From an uncultured Oscillospiraceae bacterium (GTDB lineage: Bacteria; Bacillota; Clostridia; Oscillospirales; Oscillospiraceae): 64,000 nt of DNA. Made by a program: the position numbers and the translations under genes. Below, piece after piece: positions 15,168 through 22,952 of this stretch (position 1 is the first letter of the stretch; each line of letters starts with the position of its first letter). The stretch is taken from the NCBI GenBank assembly GCA_900754965.1, contig CAAEEO010000004.1, positions 1-64,000 on the forward strand. The letters run 5' to 3'. The notes beneath the pieces are model-generated. The model was given only the letters and a program-made list of their open reading frames with translations. It ran no database searches and was not told the origin of the DNA.

Positions 15168-15911
15168 TTATGCAGCATTTTGGAACAGACTCTCCTGCGC
15201 ATCTTCCAGACGGAACTCCGCGTCAATGTCGGAGAAGGTCTCACTGCGATTGAATTTCTCGCTCACCTTGTTGGGCAAGGCCTGCAGCTCCAACATCCGT
15301 TCCCACAGGTTTGGGTGGTAGTTATAGAGATGGCGCAGTTCTTTTCTTTTGGCGTTAGGGCAGAACCAACAGCCCCCGCGGGTTGTAAATGTGTAGACAG
15401 GCGAAAGCAGCCCTGCCCGCTGGCAGAGCTGCTTTGCATCTCCCTCTGTGCAGTTGTACTTGTCCAGTAAGGAGACCCGGTTCCCGGCCAATCGAAGCAG
15501 CCGTTCCTGCTCGTCCTTGGCGATCCCAATATACTGAACTGTGTCGGGCGGCAGCGATTTTTGGTATCGCAGGATCGGTTTCAGCTTGCAATCTCTCTGA
15601 ACAGCACACCGTCCGCAGATGGGGAAAGAACGCAGAAGGCCCTTCTTGGGACCGCGGGTGATTTTGCCTGTGAAGAGATCCACATACGTTTTCTCACTGC
15701 GCAGGACGGTTACCTTCACACCCCTGCGTTCTAAAGCCGGAATGGCGGTGGTGTAGATAAAATCTCGGTGTTCCGGCACCTCGCCGGAGATCTCCTTGTC
15801 GAACATGACCTCACAATATACTACCTCATCCAGAGGCTCCCCATGTTCCAGAGCCAGTAATATGGTGGCAAGACTGTCCTTACCAAAGGAACAGGAGGCG
15901 ATATGTTTCAA
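15168..15911 (-). CDS. PP-loop ATPase of the PAPS reductase family
   Basis: A 247-residue adenylating enzyme. The PP-loop SFGKDS lies at residues 8-13, with two Cys pairs further on (CGRCAVQRDC near 102 and GGCWFCPNAK near 179) that could hold zinc or an iron-sulfur cluster. These Cys clusters separate it from plain PAPS reductases and recall nucleic-acid-modifying PP-loop enzymes. The frame is open upstream, but a TTG at 15911 overlaps the metK stop as TTGA, which I take as the start (translational coupling). The real substrate is unknown; sulfate assimilation is unlikely in this context. Confidence 0.82.
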   Translation of the reverse strand: MKHIASCSFGKDSLATILLALEHGEPLDEVVYCEVMFDKEISGEVPEHRDFIYTTAIPALERRGVKVTVLRSEKTYVDLFTGKITRGPKKGLLRSFPICGRCAVQRDCKLKPILRYQKSLPPDTVQYIGIAKDEQERLLRLAGNRVSLLDKYNCTEGDAKQLCQRAGLLSPVYTFTTRGGCWFCPNAKRKELRHLYNYHPNLWERMLELQALPNKVSEKFNRSETFSDIDAEFRLEDAQESLFQNAA

Positions 15912-17059
15912 CGGTCCGACACACCTGCTTCCTTGATGCGACAGGCGTTGCACAGTACCTCCGCTTTGTCCGTCTGCTCCCAGGGAGCGTCCGGATGGGT
16001 AAAGTGGCCATAGTTACAGAACTGAGCGAAGATGGGCTTGTCCAGTCCGAGGGTGTGACGCATCCCGGCGGGGGTCAGGTCAAAGACCGCCCGGACGGCC
16101 TGTTCCAGCACATCATCCCGGTATTCGCCGGTCCCATCGGTGTCCACGTTGACCGCCACGGGTTCAGCCTTGCCAATGGCATAGGCCAGGGCGACGGTAC
16201 AGCGATCCGCCAGACCGGCAGATACAATGCTTTTTGCAATATAGCGGGCCATGTAGGCTCCGCTGCGGTCCACCTTGGTGGAGTCTTTACCAGACAGCGC
16301 GCCGCCGCCGTGAGGGGCCAGTCCGCCATAGGTATCCACCATCAGCTTGCGGCCCGTGAGGCCGGTATCCGCCTCAAATCCGCCGTAGACAAACCGCCCG
16401 GATGGATTGATCAGGATCTCTGTATTCGTATCGGGCGGCAGCTCCCGCAGTGCGGGCTGGATCACATGGTCCATGAGTTCCGCCTGCAGCTGGCCCAGAT
16501 CTTTCTCCGGGTCATGCTGGCAGGACAGAACCACCGATGCAAGACGTACGGGGATATCGAAGTTGTACTCCACAGACACCTGCGCCTTGCCGTCCGGACG
16601 CAGGCCCTGGATCATCCCGGTTTTTCTGGCGTTGGTCAGCAGCCGGGTGAGCCGGTGGGCCAGGATGACCGGCAGAGGAAGATAGGATTCTGTCTCATCA
16701 CAGGCAAAGCCATACATGATCCCCTGGTCGCCAGCCCCGGTCTGGACTCCTTCCCGCACAGCGTGAGCAATATCATCGCTCTGATCGTGGGTGATGACCT
16801 CGATCTCATAGTCCAGCCCAGTGTACCCAGCTTCCCGGATGGTCCGGCAGACAATGGAGGGGATATCCGGCATGACCTTTGCCGAGATCTCTCCGGCCAC
16901 CAGCACTTTGCCAGCTGTGGCCAGTACTTCGCAGGCCACATGGGCGGAGGAGTCACCCTTCAGACAGGCATCCAGAACAGAATCCGCGATGGTGTCGCAG
17001 AGTTTGTCAGGGTGACCCTCGGTAACAGACTCTGCGGTCAGAATGTATTTATCTCTCAT
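15908..17059 (-). CDS. metK: S-adenosylmethionine synthetase carried by the ICE
   Basis: A 383-residue enzyme making SAM from methionine and ATP. The signatures are present: TAESVTEGHPDKLCD at the N-terminus, GAGDQGIMYGFACDE near residue 110, and GGGALSGKDSTKVDRS near 250 (FSGKDPTKVDRS in most family members, so F and P are replaced). Its length is normal. It lies 11 bases inside the start of the DUF3846 reading frame and is coupled downstream to the PP-loop gene. Its location with a methyltransferase in one operon suggests dedicated SAM supply. It is probably an extra copy in addition to a chromosomal gene. Confidence 0.93.
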   Translation of the reverse strand: MRDKYILTAESVTEGHPDKLCDTIADSVLDACLKGDSSAHVACEVLATAGKVLVAGEISAKVMPDIPSIVCRTIREAGYTGLDYEIEVITHDQSDDIAHAVREGVQTGAGDQGIMYGFACDETESYLPLPVILAHRLTRLLTNARKTGMIQGLRPDGKAQVSVEYNFDIPVRLASVVLSCQHDPEKDLGQLQAELMDHVIQPALRELPPDTNTEILINPSGRFVYGGFEADTGLTGRKLMVDTYGGLAPHGGGALSGKDSTKVDRSGAYMARYIAKSIVSAGLADRCTVALAYAIGKAEPVAVNVDTDGTGEYRDDVLEQAVRAVFDLTPAGMRHTLGLDKPIFAQFCNYGHFTHPDAPWEQTDKAEVLCNACRIKEAGVSDR

Positions 17060-17480
17060 AGTCAGTTTTCCCTTTCTTTTTTATGTGTTGGTCGCCAACG
17101 ATCCGTCCCTGTTCTCCGGCTGCCGTTCGCACAGGAAGGATCTGCATGTTGTCGTACAGGGACTTGTATCGCTGAATCTGCTCATCCGTCAGGGAAATAA
17201 AGTCCTCCTGACCAAGCCCAGCGATGAAGAAGGTCCCGCAGATGATGTCATAGGGCAGGCGATCTTCATCCAGCAATGGGCGGTTCATCGGCAGACCAAG
17301 GAGCTTTCCCTCAGAATTGCATACCAGGGCAACCGGCTCTTGGAACGGGTACACGGCTTCAATATCTCCGCCTACGATCCGCTGCATATCTGCGAGACTA
17401 TTGATCTCCTGCACACGGCAGGGCTTTTGCGGTTCTACAACTAAGGCAATACCGCACAAATAGCGTATAGGGAGAGCCAT
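17049..17480 (-). pseudogene. DUF3846 gene interrupted by an IS5-type element
   Basis: The body matches DUF3846 (LVVEPQKPCRVQEI, GGDIEAVYPFQEPVALVCN, GLPMNRPLLDE, then DIICGTFFIAGLG). The IS end lies at 17444/17445. Joining the sequence beyond the IS (ATG at 18589) to the body with one copy of the target duplication restores M-K-V-L-V-V-E-P, the expected start, so the insertion fell after codon 4. The present frame begins inside the IS at 17480 with an unrelated MALPIRYLCGIA and has no ribosome site. The product may still be made from IS sequence at low level. The family's function is unknown. Confidence 0.8.
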
Positions 17481-18576
17481 AGTAAGCTCGTCTGTAGGGC
17501 AGCCAGTATTATCCCCTCAGTTCGCCTGGCAGGGCGCATCAACTCAGACTGCCAAGCAGGGCCTGTCAGCCAGGATCAGGTTCGCCAAGGCGAACAGCAT
17601 ATTCAATTTAGCGGTCTGCTTCCGCAGGCCCCGGTACCGTGTCTTTCGGTATCGGAACCGACCCTTGACGACCGCAAATACGTGTTCCACTTTAGCGCGA
17701 ATAGATGACTTTTCGTGCTCTCTGCGCTTGAGCTGGCCCTGTGACCTGGCTGGTTTCTTCCTGATTTGAGAAGGGCGGCGGTTGATCCTGTAGCGGATGC
17801 TCCTTCCCTGGCGATTCCTTCGGATGCTATCCTCCCGTTTGTCCGCACCAAGATACCCGCTGTCTCCATAGACACTTTCTTCGTCACCGGTCAGCAGCTT
17901 GGAGGTCATAACGACATCATGGGTATTGGCCCCAGTCACCTCAACGGTGTGGACCAGACCGGTATCCTTGTCCACTCCAACGTGCGCCTTGTAGCCGAAG
18001 TGCCATGTATTTCCCTTCTTCACCTGATGCGCGTCCGGGTCCCGCTGCTTTTCCTGATTTTTTGTAGAGGATGGCGCTGCAATGATCGTGGAGTCCACAA
18101 TGGTCCCTTTTTTGAGGATAAGTCCTCTTTGCTGCAAAAGCTCCACTACCTGGCGGAACAGCTTCTCCTGCAGCCCATTGAGTATCAGCAGATTCCGAAA
18201 ACGCCCCAGTGTATCGCCATCCGGCACCTGGTTGCTGGAGTCCACTCCGCAGAACTCCGAAAAGGCTCGGCTGTCTATGACCTCAGACACTGTTGCTTCG
18301 TCCGCCAGATCATACAGGTTTTGCAGCAGATAGATCCTCAGCATCCGCTCCAGATCGTAGGGCTTATTGCCGCGTTCCCCCTTGTAGTAGCACGGCCTGA
18401 TGAGTGTGAGCCACTCTCCCCACGGGACGATGCGTTCTATCTGCGATAGAAATTCTTTTTTCTTTGTCCGCACCTGCGCCAATTCATCGCTCAGGCCAGA
18501 CAGACTTACTTGCTTATCCATGCCTATATTTTACCACACTTACCTTTATTCCGCATCTTTTCTGTGCGGTATTGCC
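17445..18576 (-). mobile_element. IS5-family insertion sequence, intact, CTAA duplication
   Basis: Perfect 14-bp terminal inverted repeats (GGCAATACCGCACA at 17445-17458 and its complement at 18563-18576) are flanked by the 4-bp duplication CTAA at 17441-17444 and 18577-18580. This fits the YTAR target preference of the IS5 subgroup. Length 1132 bp, with one full transposase gene in the same direction as the operon it entered. The 68 bases upstream and roughly 40 bases downstream of the transposase are non-coding. Confidence 0.92.
17544..18521 (-). CDS. IS5-family transposase
   Basis: A 325-residue DDE transposase with all expected parts: an N-terminal domain (YDLERMLRIYLLQNLYDLAD), first Asp in IVDSTIIAAPSST near residue 142, second Asp in YGDSGYLGADKRE near 218, and Glu in RAKVEHVFAVVKGRF near 280 followed by RYRGL. 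No frameshift or gap is seen, so it is probably active. The gene fills the element. Confidence 0.93.
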   Translation of the reverse strand: MDKQVSLSGLSDELAQVRTKKKEFLSQIERIVPWGEWLTLIRPCYYKGERGNKPYDLERMLRIYLLQNLYDLADEATVSEVIDSRAFSEFCGVDSSNQVPDGDTLGRFRNLLILNGLQEKLFRQVVELLQQRGLILKKGTIVDSTIIAAPSSTKNQEKQRDPDAHQVKKGNTWHFGYKAHVGVDKDTGLVHTVEVTGANTHDVVMTSKLLTGDEESVYGDSGYLGADKREDSIRRNRQGRSIRYRINRRPSQIRKKPARSQGQLKRREHEKSSIRAKVEHVFAVVKGRFRYRKTRYRGLRKQTAKLNMLFALANLILADRPCLAV

Positions 18577-18604
18577 CTAATACTTTCATGTGCGCTCATT
18601 CCCC

Positions 18605-19129
18605 CTATCGCTCTTTCCCACGTTGTTTCTTGGGCAATTTGGCCTGCCCGCCGCAGATACGGTTGAGTTTACTGCTCGCTTGATCCAATTCCTTAGCACA
18701 ATACTCCCATGCCTGTTTTAATTTGGACAGTGGCAGTCCGTTCTGGCGGTAGCCATCCCGAATGCCCTGGTAATAATATTCCGAGGGCAGGGCGGGAGAG
18801 CGCCACCGATCCCCATCTGTCATCACGTAGGCCATGACAGTCAGCTGCCGCCCCGCATTATCCCGCACAGCAACAGACTCTTTTTCGTATAGGTGGGGAT
18901 ATCCCTCATAGAGATCGAGAGACCGCTCACAGCCTGGTGTGATCCGCCAAAGCAGGCCATGGACCTGCTTACCTTCCTTGGGCTGGATGGTGGCAACGCC
19001 ATTTCCGCTTGCGTTGCCACGAAACAGCAGTTCATATCCCTCCAGCACGACCGGCCCCACCACCTGGGCCGCGGGACAGCGGTAGGCCATCTGATCCAGG
19101 TTGATGTTGCTGCCGTAGGCGAAATACAA
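18605..19129 (-). CDS. Gamma-glutamylcyclotransferase (GGCT/AIG2)-like protein
   Basis: A 174-residue protein with the GGCT/AIG2 entry motif YFAYGSNINLDQM at the N-terminus and the LDLYEGYP phrase (family acidic residue) near residue 77. The family releases 5-oxoproline from gamma-glutamyl peptides or isopeptides. It starts at a TTG 7 bases downstream of the 83-aa gene, close to an amidoligase gene, a pairing described for predicted peptide-tagging systems, where the GGCT-like enzyme would remove tags. The C-terminal 50 residues are helical and basic and less typical. The start site is not firm. Confidence 0.82.
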   Translation of the reverse strand: MYFAYGSNINLDQMAYRCPAAQVVGPVVLEGYELLFRGNASGNGVATIQPKEGKQVHGLLWRITPGCERSLDLYEGYPHLYEKESVAVRDNAGRQLTVMAYVMTDGDRWRSPALPSEYYYQGIRDGYRQNGLPLSKLKQAWEYCAKELDQASSKLNRICGGQAKLPKKQRGKER

Positions 19130-19136
19130 TTTATCT

Positions 19137-19388
19137 TCAGTTATGGTCCAACACCTCCAGCACGCCGATCTTCGCCAGCGCCATGATCATGGTCTGCGCC
19201 TGTGCTTCTACACCGCAATCCGGCAGAATGCAGTCCTGATCCGTCATGCGGATGAAGTTGCTGCGAAGCTGCCAAATATAGCTTTCTGTGTCCGGAAACT
19301 CCGTGGGGTCAAAGGCAGCTTTCCGAAGCTGATCCATGATTTCTGTCCCGGTACCCTCGTACACGGTATCTTCAATGCGTATTTTCAT
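19137..19388 (-). CDS. Unrecognised 83-aa protein between amidoligase and GGCT-like genes
   Basis: A small soluble acidic protein (MKIRIEDTVYEGTGTEIMDQ at the start, several Trp and Phe in the middle, ending LEVLDHN). Its ATG overlaps the stop of the amidoligase gene (ATGA), so the two are translationally coupled. No known domain is evident. Given its place between a presumed ligase and a presumed hydrolase, it could be their substrate or adaptor, but that is speculation from position. Confidence 0.7.
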   Translation of the reverse strand: MKIRIEDTVYEGTGTEIMDQLRKAAFDPTEFPDTESYIWQLRSNFIRMTDQDCILPDCGVEAQAQTMIMALAKIGVLEVLDHN

Positions 19389-20356
19389 CGTGCCACCTCA
19401 CTGCTTCGGTTTTTCTTTTTCTTATTGACATCATAGCTGTCCTTGTCATAGCGCCATGCCCGATCCCCGTCCAAGTTGGCCAGAAGATGATCCCGCGTGT
19501 GCTTGAACTCCGGTCCATTCAACCCAAGGCGTACCAACCACACCCGGAAGGTAAACAGTTCGTTGTCACTTTGCGTTTTGCGCATGACGGTGCTGCGCTG
19601 GGCGATGGCTTGGGCCGATATGGCAACGCACAGATTCACATAAGCAGCAGCCCGGCCCGCATGGAGAGTGGAGTTAAAACAGCGAAATTCCACGGTCCCT
19701 CGGTAAAACACAGAATGGAGATTGAGCGCATAGTACCGCGTCCAGTTGTAGTGCTCTGTACTGCCGTTGTCCCCCTCGTACCAGATGGCTTCCAGCTGTG
19801 TCAGGTTTTTGGTTTCTTCGGATGAAAGCTTGCGTGCCTTTTGCAGCATGGGTTCCCGTACCTTCTGACACCACCTGGAGGCCCGAGACTCATTGACCTG
19901 CAATGCTTTGAACAAAATATCCTCTTTGGAATACATGATCCCGATGAGATTTTTTAGCGACTGCCGGTTGTGGTTTGCAGCATCCACATGGATGTGGATA
20001 CCGCAGGAGGAATTGACTTTTCCCCCTGCGGTGCGGACGCGGCGGACGCATTCCTGAAATTTGGGCAATTCCGCATAGGTCAGTTTGGGCGTGACCATTT
20101 CCACACGATACCTCGGATCTGAGGTGGAGGTGTATCTGGCACCCACTTTTTGTTCTCCACGGATACTACTATCGCTCATAAGCCGCCATTCTTTGCCCAT
20201 CTCATCCTTCACATACCAGCTATCGTAGTAGTCATCGTCCCGGCGAGGCACTGTGCCAAAATAATCCGCTAAGGCTTGGGCCGCCTGTTCACGAGTAATT
20301 CCGGTCAGTTCCACTTCCACGCCGAAGCACTGATCTTTCAGTCCTACTTCATTCAT
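19385..20356 (-). CDS. Amidoligase family protein
   Basis: A 323-residue COOH-NH2 ligase of the glutamine-synthetase-like fold (Pfam amidoligase_2). Visible signatures are FGVEVELTG at the N-terminus, SSCGIHIHVDA near residue 133, and GTVEFRCFNSTLHAGR near 230, which supply the usual metal and ATP contacts. Such enzymes are predicted to join amino acids or peptides through amide bonds. The chosen ATG (20356) has an AGAAGGGAGC site; the frame is open 30 bases further. It is the first of a three-gene coupled group with the 83-aa and GGCT-like genes. Confidence 0.87.
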   Translation of the reverse strand: MNEVGLKDQCFGVEVELTGITREQAAQALADYFGTVPRRDDDYYDSWYVKDEMGKEWRLMSDSSIRGEQKVGARYTSTSDPRYRVEMVTPKLTYAELPKFQECVRRVRTAGGKVNSSCGIHIHVDAANHNRQSLKNLIGIMYSKEDILFKALQVNESRASRWCQKVREPMLQKARKLSSEETKNLTQLEAIWYEGDNGSTEHYNWTRYYALNLHSVFYRGTVEFRCFNSTLHAGRAAAYVNLCVAISAQAIAQRSTVMRKTQSDNELFTFRVWLVRLGLNGPEFKHTRDHLLANLDGDRAWRYDKDSYDVNKKKKNRSSEVAR

Positions 20357-20450
20357 GTCACTGCTCCCTTCTAAAAGATGTTTCAAAACCTTGTAAACAC
20401 TGTATCCGTTCGAAAACCGCTGATCCCGGCGAACATATCAAAATGGCGTA

Positions 20451-20750
20451 TTAGGTGATCTCATCTCCTTCCTGCTGCAGGGCAAGAAGAAAGCCGAGGA
20501 CATTCTCATCCATGTCCCCGGCCTGTGCCTGCTGGCTTTTTTCTGTTGTCAGATCTAAATGGCGCAGTTCTTCCCGGATCAGCCCCCGGATGGCGGACAA
20601 CAGGGCGTCCTGTTCATGGGCTTTACAGACCATCCTGCACACGGTGTCTGTCCGCTGCCCCGCTGGGATGGAACTCAAGATGCGCCAGGCTTCCCGCTGC
20701 TGGGGCGATGTCAGAGAAAAAGAAAGGTTGAGCCGCCGCTTACCCGCCAT
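20451..20750 (-). CDS. parR: ParR-like centromere-binding protein
   Basis: A 99-residue protein with an N-terminal DNA-binding part (KRRLNLSFSLTSPQQREAWRIL, ribbon-helix-helix-like) and an acidic, flexible C-terminus, as in ParR/StbB-type adaptors. It overlaps the end of parM by 11 bases. The start is taken as ATG 20750 (MAGKRRLNLS) because the longer frame reads through parM. ParR would couple centromere sites to ParM filaments. No iteron-like centromere is obvious nearby. Confidence 0.7.
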   Translation of the reverse strand: MAGKRRLNLSFSLTSPQQREAWRILSSIPAGQRTDTVCRMVCKAHEQDALLSAIRGLIREELRHLDLTTEKSQQAQAGDMDENVLGFLLALQQEGDEIT

Positions 20751-21672
20751 GGCCGACACCCCGCGACATCTGCCCCACAAGGCGCTCATATCCTTTGGCG
20801 TTCAGGGATACGTCATCCAGTATAAGTGGGCGGCACAGACCGTCTGTGGCCGAAAGGTGGCGCTTTAAGAGCGCCGCTCCGCCGCCCAGGAAGATGGTGG
20901 GCATGGCTCGGATGTCCAAGCCGCTTTCTGTGACTGCCGAGAGCAGGTTTCGGGCGTACTTACCTGCCTGGGCGTGGATAACCGCCCTGATTCGCTCATC
21001 CATCCCGCCGGAGCTACCCCGCAGGGCGCTCTCGATCTGAGCGGTAGTCATGGACAGCCCAAACAACCGGCGCACCTGTTCGCTGATTTCATCGACACAG
21101 CGGATCATGCCCAGTTCCAGACTCCGGCAGGAGGCAGCGTTGGGGATGCGGTTGTCCAGACGCATCAGATCCACCGTCCAGCCGCCTATGTCGGCCACGA
21201 TGACGGACGGCTCGTCCAGCAGCTCCGTCTGGGTCAGGACGGCAGCATAGCCCTGGGGAAACAGGGACACCTCTTGGATGGTGATGGTATAGTCCTGCCC
21301 CTCATAGCGAAAAGGAATGGCGCTCCCATCCCGGTACAGATACGAACGGAAGGACTTCTTGTCCCGGCCAAAGCTGGTCAGGGGCAGACCCGCCGCCAGG
21401 TGGATGCTGGCGGTGTGCTCCGCACCCCGGTGCTCCAGCTCCTTGGCGATGGCTGCCAGGGTAAGCAGATAGTAGTCCTCCGTCTGAGTCTTATCTCTCT
21501 GAAGGGGCTGACGACCGCTGCCCACCACATAGTATCTGCCGCCGCACTCCAGTACATCTTTCTGGGTGTACGGCTCGTATTCGTACTCTACTAACCCGGT
21601 GGGAAAGGAGAAGTGGACAGTTTTCATGGCTGCATAGCCATGATCCACGCCGATCACAATTACATCATTCAT
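20740..21672 (-). CDS. parM: ParM/StbA-type actin-like plasmid segregation ATPase
   Basis: A 310-residue actin-fold ATPase. Phosphate-1 motif GVDHGYAAMKT lies at residues 8-18, phosphate-2 motif ADIGGWTVDLM near 160, and an adenosine-type FLGGGAALL near 272. These proteins form filaments that push replicated DNA apart. On an ICE this supports partition of a replicating circular form. The start lies 4 bases inside the upstream gene (ATGA) and parR follows with an overlap. Length is normal for the Alp/ParM group. Confidence 0.87.
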   Translation of the reverse strand: MNDVIVIGVDHGYAAMKTVHFSFPTGLVEYEYEPYTQKDVLECGGRYYVVGSGRQPLQRDKTQTEDYYLLTLAAIAKELEHRGAEHTASIHLAAGLPLTSFGRDKKSFRSYLYRDGSAIPFRYEGQDYTITIQEVSLFPQGYAAVLTQTELLDEPSVIVADIGGWTVDLMRLDNRIPNAASCRSLELGMIRCVDEISEQVRRLFGLSMTTAQIESALRGSSGGMDERIRAVIHAQAGKYARNLLSAVTESGLDIRAMPTIFLGGGAALLKRHLSATDGLCRPLILDDVSLNAKGYERLVGQMSRGVGHGG

Positions 21673-22037
21673 CTGGTATCGTGCTCCTTCCGATCATGTT
21701 GTTTCTGAGGATTTAGATGGTAGTTTTGCAGTATCGCTGTGTACAGCTTTTGCTCAAATGCCCGATATGCCGGTGTGGTGCGGTCGATAGGGAGAAGGAC
21801 GGCCCGTTCGTAGCAGGTTCCAGGTACGATCTCCCAGCGGATGGCATGGAACTGATCCGCCAGCAGATAGCGCATGAGCTGATGACCGTTCATCAGTTCA
21901 AACATCCCGCGGGAGTCCTCATAAGGGAACTGCTTATATAGCTCAAAGCCTGTCAGCCTTTGGGCTGTGAAGTACAGCTTGAAGCCACCTGGGTCCAGTT
22001 CTGGGGCGAGCTGCTCATAGAATGTCTTTGCGTCCAT
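21669..22037 (-). CDS. ICE protein of unknown function (122 aa)
   Basis: Not recognised. It is soluble and starts MDAKTFYEQLAPELDPGGF, with a Tyr/Phe-rich centre and a basic C-terminus with QKQHDRKEHD. It is coupled to parM by a 4-base overlap and begins one base after the previous stop, so it is a fixed member of the SSB-to-methyltransferase operon. Confidence 0.68.
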   Translation of the reverse strand: MDAKTFYEQLAPELDPGGFKLYFTAQRLTGFELYKQFPYEDSRGMFELMNGHQLMRYLLADQFHAIRWEIVPGTCYERAVLLPIDRTTPAYRAFEQKLYTAILQNYHLNPQKQHDRKEHDTR

Positions 22038-22038
22038 C

Positions 22039-22458
22039 TCAACCAGCCCTTCTCCACTTTTGGGTCAGCCGTTCCAGAACAGTCAGCCTGCCGTACACTT
22101 TCCGCGCCGAGAGATCCAGCCCTTTCATCTGGTTTTGGATACGGCGGTGGATCTGCTTGAGCTGCCGCCTGTCGCCGCAGCCCTCCAGCACTACATAGCT
22201 GCCTTTTCCGTTGGCCAGCACCTCACGCCGCCCGGTATCATCCCGGAGACTGGCCATGAGCCGCTGGCCCAGGCGCTTGCGGTAGCTGTCCTGGAGGGCC
22301 TCCGCATCTCCGCACACCCCATGCTTTTTCAGGATCGCGGCGATTTGGCTGGAGTGGATATCCATTCCCTCGAACAACGCCTCCAGGATCTCCTGCTCCG
22401 CCTCTGGCGGCAGTCTGGGCGGAGCAGTCGGCTTGGCACCCTCATTTTCCCGGTTCAT
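22039..22458 (-). CDS. ICE protein of unknown function (139 aa)
   Basis: Not recognised. A helical, charged protein: a Pro-rich N-terminus, a helix-turn-helix-like region DIHSSQIAAILKKHGV near residue 34, and a basic C-terminal half (KQIHRRIQNQMKGLDL, LTQKWRRAG). It may bind nucleic acid, but this rests only on composition. Its ATG overlaps the previous stop by 4 bases. Confidence 0.68.
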   Translation of the reverse strand: MNRENEGAKPTAPPRLPPEAEQEILEALFEGMDIHSSQIAAILKKHGVCGDAEALQDSYRKRLGQRLMASLRDDTGRREVLANGKGSYVVLEGCGDRRQLKQIHRRIQNQMKGLDLSARKVYGRLTVLERLTQKWRRAG

Positions 22459-22952
22459 CGTTCTGCCTCCTTTCGCTTTTTTTGAGGGGAACGCGGTGTT
22501 TTTGCAGGCTGCGGATCACCGCGCCAGGTTTCCGGGGCCATGGTGTTGATATGGCGGAGCATATCCCGCACATTTGCACAGGTGAATTCCGGCTGTTCAA
22601 ATCCATGGCGCTCCGTGTAGATGGTCCACTTATGGGTCTCATGGGGACTGTCCCGGATGACCACAAAATATCTCCCGTTGCGGTCACCATGCAGCGGTTC
22701 AAACCGCACATCATCATAGAGCGGGCCGGACAGCGGGCAGTTGTTCTTGAACCAGACATAGTAATGGTCCAGGATATATGGGTCGGTGATCCCCATGACC
22801 ACCTTGCTCAACTTCTGGAGCCGTCCGGCCAGCGCGTCATCCTGACAGAACCAGTCATACCACCCGGCCTCACACTGAACGGCACGATCTTTCGAGGAAA
22901 AATCCCCGGCACGGAACCGCTCCTGCCACTGGCGGACACTCATTTCCGTCAT
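22455..22952 (-). CDS. Conserved ICE protein of unknown function (165 aa)
   Basis: I recall similar proteins in many clostridial ICEs but no named function. Typical phrases are SVRQWQERFRAGDF at the N-terminus, WYDWFCQDDALAGRL near residue 31, DHYYVWFKNNCP near 62 and NVRDMLRHINTM near 128. It is rich in Trp and soluble. ATGA overlaps couple it to both neighbours. Confidence 0.75.
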   Translation of the reverse strand: MTEMSVRQWQERFRAGDFSSKDRAVQCEAGWYDWFCQDDALAGRLQKLSKVVMGITDPYILDHYYVWFKNNCPLSGPLYDDVRFEPLHGDRNGRYFVVIRDSPHETHKWTIYTERHGFEQPEFTCANVRDMLRHINTMAPETWRGDPQPAKTPRSPQKKRKEAER

